This document shows positions 38,421-47,996 of a DNA stretch of 64,000 bases, piece after piece. Made by a program: the position numbers and the translations under genes. Positions within the stretch are counted from its first letter, which is position 1. The number at the start of each line of letters is the position of its first letter. The DNA lies in assembly GCF_902506145.1 (NCBI RefSeq), contig NZ_LR733520.1, positions 1,026,640 to 1,090,639 of the forward strand, read 5' to 3'. The notes below the pieces were generated by a model. The model was not told the DNA's origin, searched no databases, and saw only the letters and a program-made list of their open reading frames with translations. Source of the DNA: Burkholderia sp. 8Y. GTDB taxonomy: Bacteria; Pseudomonadota; Gammaproteobacteria; Burkholderiales; Burkholderiaceae.

Positions 38421-39194
38421 ATGGGCCGTTCGATCAACCTGGAAGGCAAGGTCGCGCTGATCACCGGCGCGTCCAGTGGACTCGGAAAGCGTTTTGCGCA
38501 GGTGCTGTCGCAGGCGGGCGCGAAAGTCGTGCTCGCGAGCCGCCGCATCGAGCGGCTGAAGGAATTGCGCGCCGAAATCGAGGCGTCGGGCGGCGCAGCG
38601 CATGTCGTATCGCTCGACGTGACGGACTACCTGAGCGTGAAGGCGGCGGTTGCGCACGCGGAGACGGAAGCCGGTACCATCGATATTCTCGTCAATAACT
38701 CGGGCGTCTCGACCACGCAGAAGCTGACCGAAGCGACGCCGGCCGACTTCGAATTCGTCTTCGGCACGAACGTGCGCGGCGCGTTCTTCGTCGCGCAGGA
38801 AGTCGCCAAGCGCATGATCATGCGCGGCAACGGCGCGTCGAAGCCGGCGTACCGCATCATCAACGTGGCTTCGGTGGCAGGACTGCGCGTGTTTCCGCAA
38901 ATCGGCCTCTACTCCATGAGCAAGGCCGCCGTCGTGCAAATGACCAAGGCCATGGCGATGGAATGGGGCCGCCACGGCATCAACGTCAACGCCATCTGTC
39001 CGGGTTATATCGATACCGAGATCAATCACCACCACTGGAAGACCGAGCAGGGCCAGAAACTCGTGTCGATGCTGCCGCGCCGGCGCGTCGGCGCGCCCGA
39101 GGACCTCGACGGCCTCTTGCTGCTGCTCGCGGCGGACGAATCGCAGTTCATGAACGGCTCGGTCATTTCAGCGGACGACGGTTTTGCACTGTGA
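38421..39194 (+). CDS. Short-chain dehydrogenase/reductase
   Basis: A 257-residue classical SDR. Cofactor motif TGASSGLG, NNSG, catalytic Ser (NVASVAG), Tyr-x3-Lys (YSMSK) and the late PGYIDTEINHHHW are visible. The HHH sequence in the substrate loop and the basic residue after the cofactor glycines suggest NADP use, but the substrate is unknown. It lies in one direction with a thioesterase gene, which suggests acyl-CoA chemistry. Confidence 0.93.
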   Translation: MGRSINLEGKVALITGASSGLGKRFAQVLSQAGAKVVLASRRIERLKELRAEIEASGGAAHVVSLDVTDYLSVKAAVAHAETEAGTIDILVNNSGVSTTQKLTEATPADFEFVFGTNVRGAFFVAQEVAKRMIMRGNGASKPAYRIINVASVAGLRVFPQIGLYSMSKAAVVQMTKAMAMEWGRHGINVNAICPGYIDTEINHHHWKTEQGQKLVSMLPRRRVGAPEDLDGLLLLLAADESQFMNGSVISADDGFAL

Positions 39195-39255
39195 GAATCG
39201 CGCGCACGAGCTTTTGCCGCGCGCGGTGCGATGTTTTCAGACACTGGAAGGATGA

Positions 39256-39714
39256 ATGAGCGACACCAATACGCCCACGAACGCAAACCCTGAGTTTCAC
39301 ACCGTTTTCGAAATGTCCATGCCGATCCGCTGGGGCGACATGGACGCCTTCGGGCATGTCAACAACACGGTGTACTTCCGTTACATGGAGCAGGTCCGCA
39401 TTTCGTGGTTCGAGCAGATCGGCGCGGCGGGCGGTAATGGCGAAGGCCAGGGGCCGGTCATCGTCAATGCGTCGATGGAATTTTTGAAGCAGCTTCACTA
39501 TCCCGGCGACGTGATCGCGCGGATGTCGGTCGGCAAGCCGGGGCGCAGCAGTTTCGACACGCGCTTCGAGCTGTATCGCGCCGACGCGCCGGGCACGCTG
39601 TACGCGCGGGGCGCGGCGAAAGTCGTGTGGGTGGACTACGCGGCGGGTAAGTCGATGCCGATTCCCGATTTGCTGCGCCAGATCATCGAAACGGCTGCGC
39701 CCGTCGCGTCCTGA
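39256..39714 (+). CDS. Acyl-CoA thioesterase (4HBT, YbgC type)
   Basis: A 152-residue single hot-dog domain. MPIRWGDMDAFGHVNNTVYFRYMEQVR carries the active-site Asp and the characteristic HVNN motif. It hydrolyses acyl-CoA esters, probably short-chain or aromatic. It follows the SDR by 61 bases and is tail-to-tail with the PAS-LuxR gene. Confidence 0.93.
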   Translation: MSDTNTPTNANPEFHTVFEMSMPIRWGDMDAFGHVNNTVYFRYMEQVRISWFEQIGAAGGNGEGQGPVIVNASMEFLKQLHYPGDVIARMSVGKPGRSSFDTRFELYRADAPGTLYARGAAKVVWVDYAAGKSMPIPDLLRQIIETAAPVAS

Positions 39715-39723
39715 CAGCGCGGG

Positions 39724-40269
39724 TCAATTGCCGAGCAGCCGCTGCAGAAGCTCCGTCGCGTTGCCGGTGTCGTATTTGCGCATGAGCCGCGCGCGGTAAA
39801 TGTCCACGGTGCGCGGGCTGATATCGAGCACGCGGCCGATCTGCTTGCTCGTTTTTCCCGTGACGAGCTGCGCGGCGATTTCCCGCTCGCGCGGCGTCAG
39901 TTCGATCGCGACGCGTCTCGTCGCGCTCAGGTCCTCGAAGGTCCAGACGCCCGCCGCATGGGGCGCGTCACGGTCGAGCGCGCGGCCGGTCACGTGGCAC
40001 CAGAAGAGTTCGCCGTTCGCGCGTTTCATGATGCGGTCGTCGCTATAGGTGCCGCGGCTGCTGATATGTGCCGCGATGCGTTCGCCGATGCGCGCGAATT
40101 CATCCGGCGTCGGATACAGCACCTCGAACGACCGGCCGATGAGCGTCTCGCGCGCGGCGCCGAAAATCGCGCAAAGCTGCTCGTTGCAGTCCTCGATGGT
40201 GCGTTCTCGCGACAGCACGAGCCCGACGGGCGCGAGATGAAACGCGGTTTGATAGTCCAGTTCACGCAT
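39724..40269 (-). CDS. PAS-LuxR transcriptional regulator, divergent from scoAB
   Basis: A 181-residue regulator: a PAS domain (about 8-120; FHLAPVGLVLSRERTIEDCNEQLCAIFG) and a LuxR-type HTH (about 122-178; LTPREREIAAQLVTGKTSKQIGRVLDISPRTVDIYRARLM). There is no receiver domain or autoinducer domain. It likely senses a small ligand or redox cue. It is transcribed away from scoAB, so it probably controls CoA-transferase expression. ATG 40269 gives the compact length; the open frame above is not needed. Confidence 0.88.
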   Translation of the reverse strand: MRELDYQTAFHLAPVGLVLSRERTIEDCNEQLCAIFGAARETLIGRSFEVLYPTPDEFARIGERIAAHISSRGTYSDDRIMKRANGELFWCHVTGRALDRDAPHAAGVWTFEDLSATRRVAIELTPREREIAAQLVTGKTSKQIGRVLDISPRTVDIYRARLMRKYDTGNATELLQRLLGN

Positions 40270-40459
40270 GTCGACTCGGGCGCCCGGCCGGGCGTCGCAG
40301 GCAACGACCGGGCGCGGGCAATGACTTATGTATTTTTGCGTATTGTGCAGGATGGACCGCCCAGCGTACGCTTTTGCCCAGATCAAAACGCCGCTGCACG
40401 CTGTCCGGCGGCGCGAAAAACGGTTCTCAGTCGGGTTTACACATGGAAGGGACAAACAG
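40270..40459. promoter_or_regulatory. Divergent control region of scoAB
   Basis: A 190-base spacer; around 40322-40350 it is AT-rich (GACTTATGTATTTTTGCG), the probable promoter/operator core for one or both genes. No definite boxes are named. Confidence 0.4.
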
Positions 40460-41164
40460 ATGAACAAGGTCTATCCCAGCGCGAAGGCGGCGCTCGATGA
40501 CATCGTCAAGGACGGCCAGACGTTCGCCGTCGGCGGATTCGGGTTGTGCGGCATTCCGGAGGCGCTGATCGCCGCGCTGCGCGATTCGGGCGTGAAGGAC
40601 ATCACGTGCATCAGCAATAACGCGGGCGTCGATGGCTTCGGCCTCGGGCTGCTGCTCGAGACGCGCCAGATCAAGAAGATGATTTCGTCCTACGTGGGCG
40701 AGAACAAGGAATTCGAGCGGCAGTATCTGGCCGGCGAACTCGAACTCGAATTCACGCCGCAAGGCACGCTCGCCGAAAAGCTGCGGGCGGGCGGCGCGGG
40801 CATTCCGGCGTTCTTCACGAACACCGGCTACGGCACGATCATCGCGGAAGGCAAGGAAACGCGTCAGTTCGGCGAAAATCACTACGTGCTGGAGCATTCG
40901 CTGACGGCGGACGTCGGGCTCGTCAAGGCGTGGAAAGCCGACAAGTCGGGCAATCTGATCTATCGCCGCACCGCGCGCAACTTCAATCCGATGTGCGCGA
41001 TGGCCGGCAAGATCACCGTCGCGGAAGTGGAAGAGATCGTCGAAGTCGGCGAACTCGATCCGGACGCGATCCACACGCCGGGCATTTTCGTGCAACGGCT
41101 CGTCCTGAATGCGCAGCCGGAAAAGCGCATCGAACAACGCATCGTCCGCGCGAAAGGAGAATGA
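40460..41164 (+). CDS. scoA: Succinyl-CoA:3-ketoacid CoA-transferase subunit A
   Basis: A 234-residue alpha subunit of a 3-oxoacid CoA-transferase (SCOT type I). The signature [14 protein letters not shown] and the [14 protein letters not shown] block are present. With ScoB it transfers CoA from succinyl-CoA to acetoacetate in ketone-body use. It is paralogous to PcaI in this window (60865); scoA has the longer [26 protein letters not shown]. Its stop overlaps a start-like ATGA. Confidence 0.92.
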   Translation: MNKVYPSAKAALDDIVKDGQTFAVGGFGLCGIPEALIAALRDSGVKDITCISNNAGVDGFGLGLLLETRQIKKMISSYVGENKEFERQYLAGELELEFTPQGTLAEKLRAGGAGIPAFFTNTGYGTIIAEGKETRQFGENHYVLEHSLTADVGLVKAWKADKSGNLIYRRTARNFNPMCAMAGKITVAEVEEIVEVGELDPDAIHTPGIFVQRLVLNAQPEKRIEQRIVRAKGE

Positions 41165-41166
41165 CC

Positions 41167-41808
41167 ATGGCTTGGACTCGTGACCAGATGGCCGCCCGCG
41201 CGGCGAAGGAATTGCAGGACGGCTTCTATGTGAACCTCGGCATCGGCTTGCCGACGCTTGTCGCCAACCACGTGCCGCCGGGCGTCGAAGTGTGGCTGCA
41301 ATCGGAAAACGGGTTGCTCGGCATCGGGCCGTCGCCGACCGAGGAAGAAGTCGACGCCGATCTCATCAACGCCGGCAAGCAGACCGTGACGACGCTGCCG
41401 GGCTCGTCGATCTTTTCGTCGGCGGATTCGTTCGCGATGATCCGCGGCGGTCACATCAACCTCGCGATTCTCGGCGCGATGCAGATCAGCAAGAGCGGCG
41501 ACCTGGCCAACTGGATGATCCCCGGCAAGATGATCAAGGGCATGGGCGGCGCGATGGACCTCGTCGCGGGCGTGAAGCGCGTCGTCGTGCTGATGGAGCA
41601 CGTCGCGAAGGGCGACCAGCACAAGATTCTTGAAGAATGCACGCTGCCGCTGACGGGCGTGGGCGTCGTGGACCGCATCATCACGGATCTCGGCGTGATC
41701 GACGTCACCGAAAACGGCCTGAAACTCGTCGAACTGGCCGATGGCGTGACGGTCGAGGAGATTCAGCAAAAAACCGGCGCGTCGCTCGACGTCAGCGGCG
41801 TGAAGTAA
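41167..41808 (+). CDS. scoB: Succinyl-CoA:3-ketoacid CoA-transferase subunit B
   Basis: A 213-residue beta subunit. The catalytic glutamate lies in [13 protein letters not shown], flanked by [15 protein letters not shown], and [20 protein letters not shown] is typical of scoB. The ATG at 41161 is too close to AAGGAGA, so 41167 is chosen. A terminator follows. Confidence 0.93.
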   Translation: MAWTRDQMAARAAKELQDGFYVNLGIGLPTLVANHVPPGVEVWLQSENGLLGIGPSPTEEEVDADLINAGKQTVTTLPGSSIFSSADSFAMIRGGHINLAILGAMQISKSGDLANWMIPGKMIKGMGGAMDLVAGVKRVVVLMEHVAKGDQHKILEECTLPLTGVGVVDRIITDLGVIDVTENGLKLVELADGVTVEEIQQKTGASLDVSGVK

Positions 41809-41830
41809 ACAAGCGGTAGACGGCGGTCCG

Positions 41831-41867
41831 AAAGCGGGCGGGGCGGAAGGCTTCGCCCGCTTTGCTT
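41831..41867 (+). terminator. Terminator after scoB
   Basis: A 10-bp stem AAAGCGGGCG (41831-41840)/CGCCCGCTTT (41854-41863), 13-base loop and a broken T run. Confidence 0.7.
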
Positions 41868-41962
41868 TTGGATCGCGCGAAGCATCGTCCGTTCGGCTAA
41901 CGGCGCTCGGCCGCGCGCCGAACGCTTTAGAATCGTTCGGACATCTTCCACGAGGACTATCA

Positions 41963-42883
41963 ATGAGCGCATCCATCGTCGTCGAAGCATCGCATTCCAC
42001 GCTCACCGCGCCGCGCCAGCGTTTCGTGCAGTGCGCAAGTCCGGCGGGGCTGCATCGCATGGCCTACACGGAGTGGGGCGATCCGGCCAATCCGCGCGTG
42101 CTGCTGTGCGTACACGGCCTGACGCGCTCGGGCCGCGATTTCGATCAGGTCGCAGAGGCGTTCGCGAGCGACTATCGCGTGGTGTGTCCGGATGTGGTCG
42201 GCCGGGGACTGTCGGACTGGCTCGCGGATTCCCGGTACTACGGCGTGCCGCAGTACGTCGCGGACATGGTCACGCTGATCGCGCGGCTCAACGTGGAATC
42301 GGTCGACTGGTTCGGCACCTCGATGGGCGGGCTGATCGGCATGGTGCTCGGCGGAATGCGCCATACGCCGATCCGCAAGCTGCTGTTGAACGACGTCGGC
42401 CCTCACATCGAGCCCGTGGCGCTCGAGCGTATCCGCAGCTACCTCGGCAAGCCCGCGCGTTTTGCGTCGCTCGATGAAGGCATCCGGCAGGCGGCGGCGC
42501 TAGCGGCGTCGTTCGGGCAGCTCACCGACGAGGAGTGGGCGAGCATCAACGCGCCGCTCCTGCACGAGCGCGACGGCGCGTGGACGTTCCGCTACGACCC
42601 CGGCATCGCCGCGCCATTCGCTGCGGCCACGGACGAGCAGAACGCCGCTGCCGAAGCGTTTCTGTGGCACTCGTTCGCGTCGATCGCCACGCCGGTGCTC
42701 GTGGTGCGCGGCGAGAGCTCGGACTTGCTGTCGCGCGCGACCGTGGCGCAGATGGTGGAAAAGGGACAGGCGGTATCGAGCGTGGAAGTGCCCAATGCCG
42801 GCCATGCGCCCGCGTTTCTCGACGGCGAGCAGATCGCCGTCGCGCGACGCTTCTTTCTCGAAAACGAGGCTCGCGGGGCATAA
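41963..42883 (+). CDS. Alpha/beta hydrolase
   Basis: A 306-residue hydrolase. Oxyanion region LLCVHGLTRSGRDF, nucleophile elbow GTSMGGL (Ser in FGTSMGG), Asp near SSDLLS and catalytic His in NAGHAPAF are visible. There is no signal peptide, so it is cytoplasmic. It precedes a RidA gene. Substrate unknown. Confidence 0.88.
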   Translation: MSASIVVEASHSTLTAPRQRFVQCASPAGLHRMAYTEWGDPANPRVLLCVHGLTRSGRDFDQVAEAFASDYRVVCPDVVGRGLSDWLADSRYYGVPQYVADMVTLIARLNVESVDWFGTSMGGLIGMVLGGMRHTPIRKLLLNDVGPHIEPVALERIRSYLGKPARFASLDEGIRQAAALAASFGQLTDEEWASINAPLLHERDGAWTFRYDPGIAAPFAAATDEQNAAAEAFLWHSFASIATPVLVVRGESSDLLSRATVAQMVEKGQAVSSVEVPNAGHAPAFLDGEQIAVARRFFLENEARGA

Positions 42884-42946
42884 TATCGGGCTGAGCGCGT
42901 GACGCTCTGTCTCGTTTTTGAACCCTTCACAGGACTGGATAAGCAC

Positions 42947-43300
42947 ATGGCAGTTACTCGTCATCACGTCGGCGCACGCCTTTCCGAGATCGCCATTCAT
43001 AACGGCACCGTGTATCTCGCCGGGCAGATCGCGGAAGACACGGAGCAGGACATCACCGGCCAGACGCGCGAAGTGCTGGGCCACATCGACCGTTTGCTGG
43101 AAGAGGCGAACAGCGACAAGTCGCACCTGCTGTCCGTGCAGATCTACATCTCGGACATGGTGCACTTCGCCGGCATGAACGCCGTCTGGGACGCGTGGGT
43201 CGCGCCGGGTCACACGCCGCCGCGCGCCACGGTCGAAGCGAAGCTCGCGAATGCGGCCTGCCTCGTCGAAGTCGTCGTGGTGGCCGCGCAGCGCAGTTGA
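42947..43300 (+). CDS. RidA/YjgF-family protein
   Basis: A 117-residue RidA-like protein. It has IHNGTVYLAGQIAEDT, the conserved Arg in PPRATVEAKL and a late Glu (VEVVVVA), the usual residues of reactive enamine/imine deaminases. It probably clears 2-aminoacrylate-like intermediates. It is flanked by an alpha/beta hydrolase and relA. ATG 42947 is chosen over the longer frame. Confidence 0.9.
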   Translation: MAVTRHHVGARLSEIAIHNGTVYLAGQIAEDTEQDITGQTREVLGHIDRLLEEANSDKSHLLSVQIYISDMVHFAGMNAVWDAWVAPGHTPPRATVEAKLANAACLVEVVVVAAQRS

Positions 43301-43335
43301 TCTGACCAGCCGCGCGTCTGTCGCGGCTTTAACGT

Positions 43336-45558
43336 ATGACCGAGAGCACCGTCCCCGCTGACACGCTGCCCGAGCCGTCCTTCGACGACGCGCTCGCCTT
43401 CGTGCGCGAGCACGCGAAGGACGCGCGGCTCTCGACGGGCGAACTGCTCGCGGATCACGCGGCGGGCACGGCGCGCATCGTGCAGACGCTCAACGTCGAC
43501 CCGCACGCGGTCGCCGCCGCCGCGCTGTTTGCGCTCGCGCCGCATCTGGATGATCCCGAGACTTTGATCGCCGAACACTTCGGGCCCGAAGTGCAGCGGC
43601 TCGTGAGCGATGTGCGCAAACTGTTGCGGCTCGGCTCGGTCAGTTCGCGTGCGACGCTCGCCGCCTTGCCCGACAACACGCGCGATGCGCAGGCGGCGCG
43701 GCGGGCGCAAGTCGAATCGCTGCGCAAGATGCTGCTCGCGTTCGCGCAGGACATTCGCGTCGTGCTGATCCGGCTCGCTTCGCGATTGCAGACGCTGCGC
43801 TATCACGCCGCGCAGAAGATCGATCCGTCGCCCGACGTGCCGCGCGAGACGCTCGACATCTACGCGCCGCTCGCGAACCGCCTCGGCATCTGGCAAGTGA
43901 AGTGGGAACTGGAAGACCTGTCGTTCCGCTTCGAAGATCCCGCCACTTACAAGCGCATCGCCAAGCTGCTCGACGAGAAGCGTATCGAGCGCGAATCGTA
44001 TGTGACCGAGGCTATCGCGCGGCTGCGAAAGGAACTGGACACGGCCCACATCGCGGCGGAAGTGAGCGGCCGGCCGAAGCATATCTACAGCATCTGGAAG
44101 AAGATGCGCGGCAAGCATCTCGACTTCTCGGAACTGAACGACGTGCGCGCGTTTCGCGTGATCGTCGGCGATATCAAGGATTGCTACACGGTGCTTGGCA
44201 TCGTGCATAACCTGTGGCAGCCGGTGCCGCGCGAATTCGACGACTACATCTCGCGGCCGAAGCCGAACGGCTACAAGTCGCTGCATACGGTGGTCGTGGG
44301 CGACGACGGGCGCGCGTTCGAAGTGCAGATTCGCACGCACGACATGCATCAGTTCGCGGAGTACGGCGTGGCGGCGCACTGGCGCTACAAGGAAGCGGGT
44401 GCGCGCGGCTATGCGGGCCAGGTGATGGCAAGCGAGAAGTACGACGAAAAGATCGCGTGGCTGCGCCAGCTTCTCGCCTGGAAGGACGACGTGGAAGGCG
44501 ATCGCCCCGGCTGGCAGCAACTGCGCGACGCCACGCTCGACGACGACCACATCTACGTGCTGACGCCGCAGGCGCGCGTGATCGCGCTGCCGCACGGTTC
44601 GACGGCGGTCGATTTCGCGTATCACCTGCATAGCGAACTGGGGCATCGCTGCCGGGGCGCGCGAGTCGATGGCGCGATGGTGCCGCTCAACACGCCGCTC
44701 CAGAACGGGCAGACGGTTGAGATCGTCGCGGTGAAGGAGGGCGGGCCGTCGCGCGATTGGCTCAATCCGCAGCTCGGTTATCTGCATAGCCCGCGGGCAC
44801 GGCAGAAAGTGCGCGCGTGGTTCAACGCGATCGACGCCGCCGAGAATGTCGCGCAGGGCCGCGCGATCGTCGAGAAGACGTTGCAGCGCGAAGGCAAGAC
44901 ATCTGTCAATCTGGATCAACTGGCGGCCAAGCTCGGCTTCAAGGCGCCGGAGGACTTGTACGCGGTCGTCGCGAAGGACGAGTTCAGCCTTCGGAACATC
45001 GAGCAGGCGCTCTCGGACGCGCCGCCGCCGGAGCCGGAGCCCGAGGCGCCCGCGCACTTCGAAAAGCGCAGCAGCGGGCAAAGCGTCGCGCACGGCGCTT
45101 CGACGGGCGTGCTGGTGGTCGGCGTCGACGCCTTGCTCACGCAGCTCGCGCGCTGCTGCCGTCCCGCGCCGCCCGATCCCATCGCGGGTTTCGTCACGCG
45201 AGGCAAGGGTATGTCGATCCATCGCACCGACTGCGCGACGTTCCAGCGCATGGCGCAACGTTCGCCGGAGCGCGTGCTGCATACGACGTGGTCCGCCGAG
45301 GTCATGAACGGGCGCGGGTCGTCGGTGTATCCAGTCGATCTGTCTGTCGAGTCGGCGGACAGGCAGGGGCTTCTGCGTGATATTTCGGAGGTGTTCGCGC
45401 GCGAGAAGATGAACGTGATCGGCGTCAAGAGTCAGAGCCGGCGGAACGTCGCGTTCATGCAGTTCACAGTCGAGGTGTCGAACGCGGCGCAGGTCCAGCG
45501 TGCGTGCACGCTGCTCGGCGAAGTCCCGGGCGTCATCCGGGCATCGCGGCGCGCGTAA
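43336..45558 (+). CDS. relA: (p)ppGpp synthetase RelA
   Basis: A 740-residue long RSH protein: hydrolase-like region (about 30-170), synthetase (about 225-370), TGS (about 400-470), helical/zinc-finger region and C-terminal ACT (about 665-735). The N-terminal domain lacks the H-D metal site (FALAPHLDD where HDVVED stands in SpoT), so it should not degrade ppGpp. The synthetase has EFDDYISRPKPNGYKSLHTVV; the EFDD form is that of monofunctional RelA. It responds to uncharged tRNA on the ribosome. Confidence 0.95.
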   Translation: MTESTVPADTLPEPSFDDALAFVREHAKDARLSTGELLADHAAGTARIVQTLNVDPHAVAAAALFALAPHLDDPETLIAEHFGPEVQRLVSDVRKLLRLGSVSSRATLAALPDNTRDAQAARRAQVESLRKMLLAFAQDIRVVLIRLASRLQTLRYHAAQKIDPSPDVPRETLDIYAPLANRLGIWQVKWELEDLSFRFEDPATYKRIAKLLDEKRIERESYVTEAIARLRKELDTAHIAAEVSGRPKHIYSIWKKMRGKHLDFSELNDVRAFRVIVGDIKDCYTVLGIVHNLWQPVPREFDDYISRPKPNGYKSLHTVVVGDDGRAFEVQIRTHDMHQFAEYGVAAHWRYKEAGARGYAGQVMASEKYDEKIAWLRQLLAWKDDVEGDRPGWQQLRDATLDDDHIYVLTPQARVIALPHGSTAVDFAYHLHSELGHRCRGARVDGAMVPLNTPLQNGQTVEIVAVKEGGPSRDWLNPQLGYLHSPRARQKVRAWFNAIDAAENVAQGRAIVEKTLQREGKTSVNLDQLAAKLGFKAPEDLYAVVAKDEFSLRNIEQALSDAPPPEPEPEAPAHFEKRSSGQSVAHGASTGVLVVGVDALLTQLARCCRPAPPDPIAGFVTRGKGMSIHRTDCATFQRMAQRSPERVLHTTWSAEVMNGRGSSVYPVDLSVESADRQGLLRDISEVFAREKMNVIGVKSQSRRNVAFMQFTVEVSNAAQVQRACTLLGEVPGVIRASRRA

Positions 45559-45621
45559 GGCTCGCTGCGCGAGAATTTGAATGGATCGGCGAAGAATTTC
45601 GCGATTCATGTACAGAAACAC

Positions 45622-45650
45622 TTGCCAAGATCCGAAACGCTCCATATAAT
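45622..45650 (+). promoter_or_regulatory. Promoter of tRNA-Val
   Basis: TTGCCA (45622-45627), a 17-base spacer and TATAAT (45645-45650). The tRNA starts 13 bases further. Confidence 0.85.
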
Positions 45651-45662
45651 CTCACTTCTTTC

Positions 45663-45739
45663 AGGCTCGTAGCTCAGCTGGTTAGAGCACCACCTTGACA
45701 TGGTGGGGGTCGTTGGTTCGAGTCCAATCGAGCCTACCA
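45663..45739 (+). tRNA. tRNA-Val (GAC)
   Basis: A 77-base cloverleaf with CCA. Acceptor strands AGGCTCG and CGAGCCT pair fully. The anticodon loop TTGACAT gives GAC, reading valine. The T loop is TTCGAGT. Confidence 0.97.
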
Positions 45740-45822
45740 ACGAAAACGAGACTTCGGCGAATCATCGGTTCACGGAGTTTCACTCCGCAAGAAGCGCGAA
45801 GGCGCAAAAGGCGAACAAAGAA

Positions 45823-45867
45823 ATGGCACTTCGAACGTTGACCGAAACACATTCGGAGCGACGCTAG
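45823..45867 (+). CDS. Possible thrS leader peptide, 14 residues
   Basis: ATG to TAG reads MALRTLTETHSERR, with Thr at positions 5, 7 and 9 (ACG, ACC, ACA). The ribosome-binding site is poor (AACAAAGAA before the ATG). It sits directly upstream of a terminator and thrS. This is a candidate only. Confidence 0.3.
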   Translation: MALRTLTETHSERR

Positions 45868-45921
45868 TCGAGGACCTCTTTCGCCTTCTGCCCTTTTGTT
45901 TCGCGGTATGTGTGAAAAGTG

Positions 45922-45956
45922 AATGCGGCCCCTCGAAAGCGGGGCCGCATTTTTTT
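45922..45956 (+). terminator. Terminator between tRNA-Val and thrS
   Basis: An 11-bp stem (45922-45932 with 45941-45951), 8-base loop and T7. It either ends the tRNA-Val transcript or is the terminator of a thrS attenuator. Confidence 0.85.
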
Positions 45957-46041
45957 CGTCCCTCGGTTTCTGCTTGTCGATACCGCGAGACAGTGCTTTA
46001 TTCGAACTCGCTCGGCGTGCGCCGGCGTCCTGGAGAACGAA

Positions 46042-47949
46042 ATGGTTTCGGTACGTTTGCCTGATGGGTCGGTCCGTCAATACGACCACCCGGTGACCGT
46101 CGCGGAAGTCGCGGCATCGATCGGCGCGGGCCTCGCCAAGGCGGCGCTCGCCGGCAAGCTGAACGGCGAACTCGTCGATACGTCGTTCTTGATCGACCAC
46201 GATTCGTCGCTGGCCATCGTCACCGACAAAGACCCGGAAGGCGTCGATGTCGTTCGCCACTCCACCGCGCACCTGCTCGCCTACGCGGTCAAGGACCTGT
46301 TCCCGGAAGCGCAGGTAACCATCGGGCCGGTCATCGACAACGGCTTCTACTACGACTTCTCCTACAGCCGCCCCTTCACGCCCGAAGACCTCGAGAAGAT
46401 CGAGAAGCGCATGCAGGAGATCGCGAAGAAGGACGAGCCGGTGTCGCGGCGCGTGGTCTCGCGTGACGAAGCGGTGGAGTACTTCAAGAGCATCGGCGAA
46501 GAGTACAAGGCCGAAATCATCTCGTCGATTCCGCAATCCGACGAGATTCGGCTCTACTCGCACGGCAATTTCATCGACCTGTGCCGTGGCCCGCACGTGC
46601 CGTCCACCGGCAAGCTCAAAGTCTTCAAGTTGATGAAGGTCGCGGGTGCGTATTGGCGCGGCGATTCGAAGAACGAGCAGTTGCAGCGCATTTACGGTAC
46701 CGCCTGGACCAAGAAGGAAGATCAGGACCAGTACCTGCATATGCTGGAGGAAGCGGAAAAGCGCGACCATCGCAAGCTCGGCAAGCAACTCGATCTGTTC
46801 CACCTGCAGGACGAGGCGCCGGGCATGGTGTTCTGGCATCCGAAGGGCTGGTCGCTGTGGCAGCAGGTCGAGCAGTACATGCGCCGTCGCGTGAACGAAG
46901 CCGGCTATCTGGAGATCAAGACTCCGATGGTCATGGACCGTTCGCTCTGGGAAGCCTCCGGTCACTGGCAGAACTATCGTGAAAACATGTTCACGACCGA
47001 ATCGGAAAAGCGCGACTACGCGATCAAGCCGATGAACTGCCCGGGGCACGTGCAGGTGTTCAACCACGGCCTGCGCTCGTACCGTGACCTGCCGTTGCGC
47101 TACGCGGAGTTCGGCTCGTGCCACCGCAACGAGCCGTCGGGCGCGCTGCACGGTCTCATGCGCGTGCGCGGGTTTGTTCAGGACGATGCCCATATTTTCT
47201 GCACCGAAGACCAGTTCATCGCCGAGTCGATCGCCTTCAACACGCTCGCCATGAGCGTGTATAAGGATTTCGGCTTCGAGCACATCGACATCAAGCTTTC
47301 GCTGCGTCCCGAGCAGCGGGCGGGCACCGACGAGACCTGGGATCGCGCGGAGCAGGGGCTGCGTGAAGCATTGACCGCCTGCGGTCCGAAGTGGGAAGAA
47401 CTCGCGGGCGAGGGTGCGTTCTACGGTCCTAAGATCGAATATCACATCAAGGACGCACTCGGCCGGTCCTGGCAGTGCGGCACGCTGCAGCTCGACATGG
47501 TGCTGCCGGAGCGTCTCGGCGCGGAGTACGTCGGAGAGGACAACAGCCGACGCCGCCCGGTCATGCTTCACCGCGCGATCGTCGGTTCGATGGAGCGGTT
47601 CCTCGGTATTCTGATCGAGCACCATGCCGGTGCAATGCCGCCGTGGCTCGCGCCCGTGCAGGCAGTCGTGCTGAATATTGCTGAAAGTCAGGCCGAATAC
47701 GCTGCATCTCTTGTCCAATCGTTGCAAAAACAAGGGCTTAGAGTAGAGGTCGATTTGCGCAACGAGAAGATTAGCTATAAAATACGCGAGCACACGCTGC
47801 AAAAGGTTCCGTATTTGCTGGTCGTCGGGGACAAGGAGCGTGAAGCGCAAACCGTGGCCGTGCGTGCTCGTGGCGGTGTCGATCTCGGCGTCATGCCGGT
47901 CGACGCATTCCTCGAACGTCTGCAGCAGGAAGTGCGGGCGTTCAAGTAA
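46042..47949 (+). CDS. thrS: Threonyl-tRNA synthetase
   Basis: A 635-residue class II synthetase. TGS-like N domain (1-60), editing domain (about 65-225, [16 protein letters not shown] and CRGPHVP), catalytic core with motif 2 ([22 protein letters not shown]) and motif 3 ([18 protein letters not shown]), then an anticodon-binding domain (about 535-635). Zinc ligands include Cys in KPMNCPGH. The ATG at 46042 has GGAGA; the earlier frame is not coding. It heads the thrS-infC-rpmI-rplT-pheST group. Confidence 0.98.
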   Translation: MVSVRLPDGSVRQYDHPVTVAEVAASIGAGLAKAALAGKLNGELVDTSFLIDHDSSLAIVTDKDPEGVDVVRHSTAHLLAYAVKDLFPEAQVTIGPVIDNGFYYDFSYSRPFTPEDLEKIEKRMQEIAKKDEPVSRRVVSRDEAVEYFKSIGEEYKAEIISSIPQSDEIRLYSHGNFIDLCRGPHVPSTGKLKVFKLMKVAGAYWRGDSKNEQLQRIYGTAWTKKEDQDQYLHMLEEAEKRDHRKLGKQLDLFHLQDEAPGMVFWHPKGWSLWQQVEQYMRRRVNEAGYLEIKTPMVMDRSLWEASGHWQNYRENMFTTESEKRDYAIKPMNCPGHVQVFNHGLRSYRDLPLRYAEFGSCHRNEPSGALHGLMRVRGFVQDDAHIFCTEDQFIAESIAFNTLAMSVYKDFGFEHIDIKLSLRPEQRAGTDETWDRAEQGLREALTACGPKWEELAGEGAFYGPKIEYHIKDALGRSWQCGTLQLDMVLPERLGAEYVGEDNSRRRPVMLHRAIVGSMERFLGILIEHHAGAMPPWLAPVQAVVLNIAESQAEYAASLVQSLQKQGLRVEVDLRNEKISYKIREHTLQKVPYLLVVGDKEREAQTVAVRARGGVDLGVMPVDAFLERLQQEVRAFK

Positions 47950-47996
47950 GTCACTCGCAGCGCGGCTTGTTTTTTCACTTTTAGAGGAAACGTAAC

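Larger units (their letters stand above)
45740..46041 (+). promoter_or_regulatory. thrS leader region
   Basis: A 302-base gap with clear structure but no ordinary gene. A short ORF of 14 codons (45823-45867) has three threonine codons. It lies in the loop of a 12-bp stem with one mismatch (45804-45815 with 45880-45891). A Rho-independent terminator follows (45922-45956). Then 86 bases lead to thrS with GGAGA before its start. The layout looks like an attenuator but could also be a tRNA terminator plus thrS promoter. Confidence 0.45.

Noticed and set aside
43336..45558. relA considered as bifunctional SpoT
   Set aside because: The hydrolase H-D residues are absent and the synthetase loop has EFDD, the monofunctional RelA type.
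45682..47850. Minus-strand frame of 722 codons over thrS
   Set aside because: It begins within thrS and runs into tRNA-Val; thrS itself is unambiguous.
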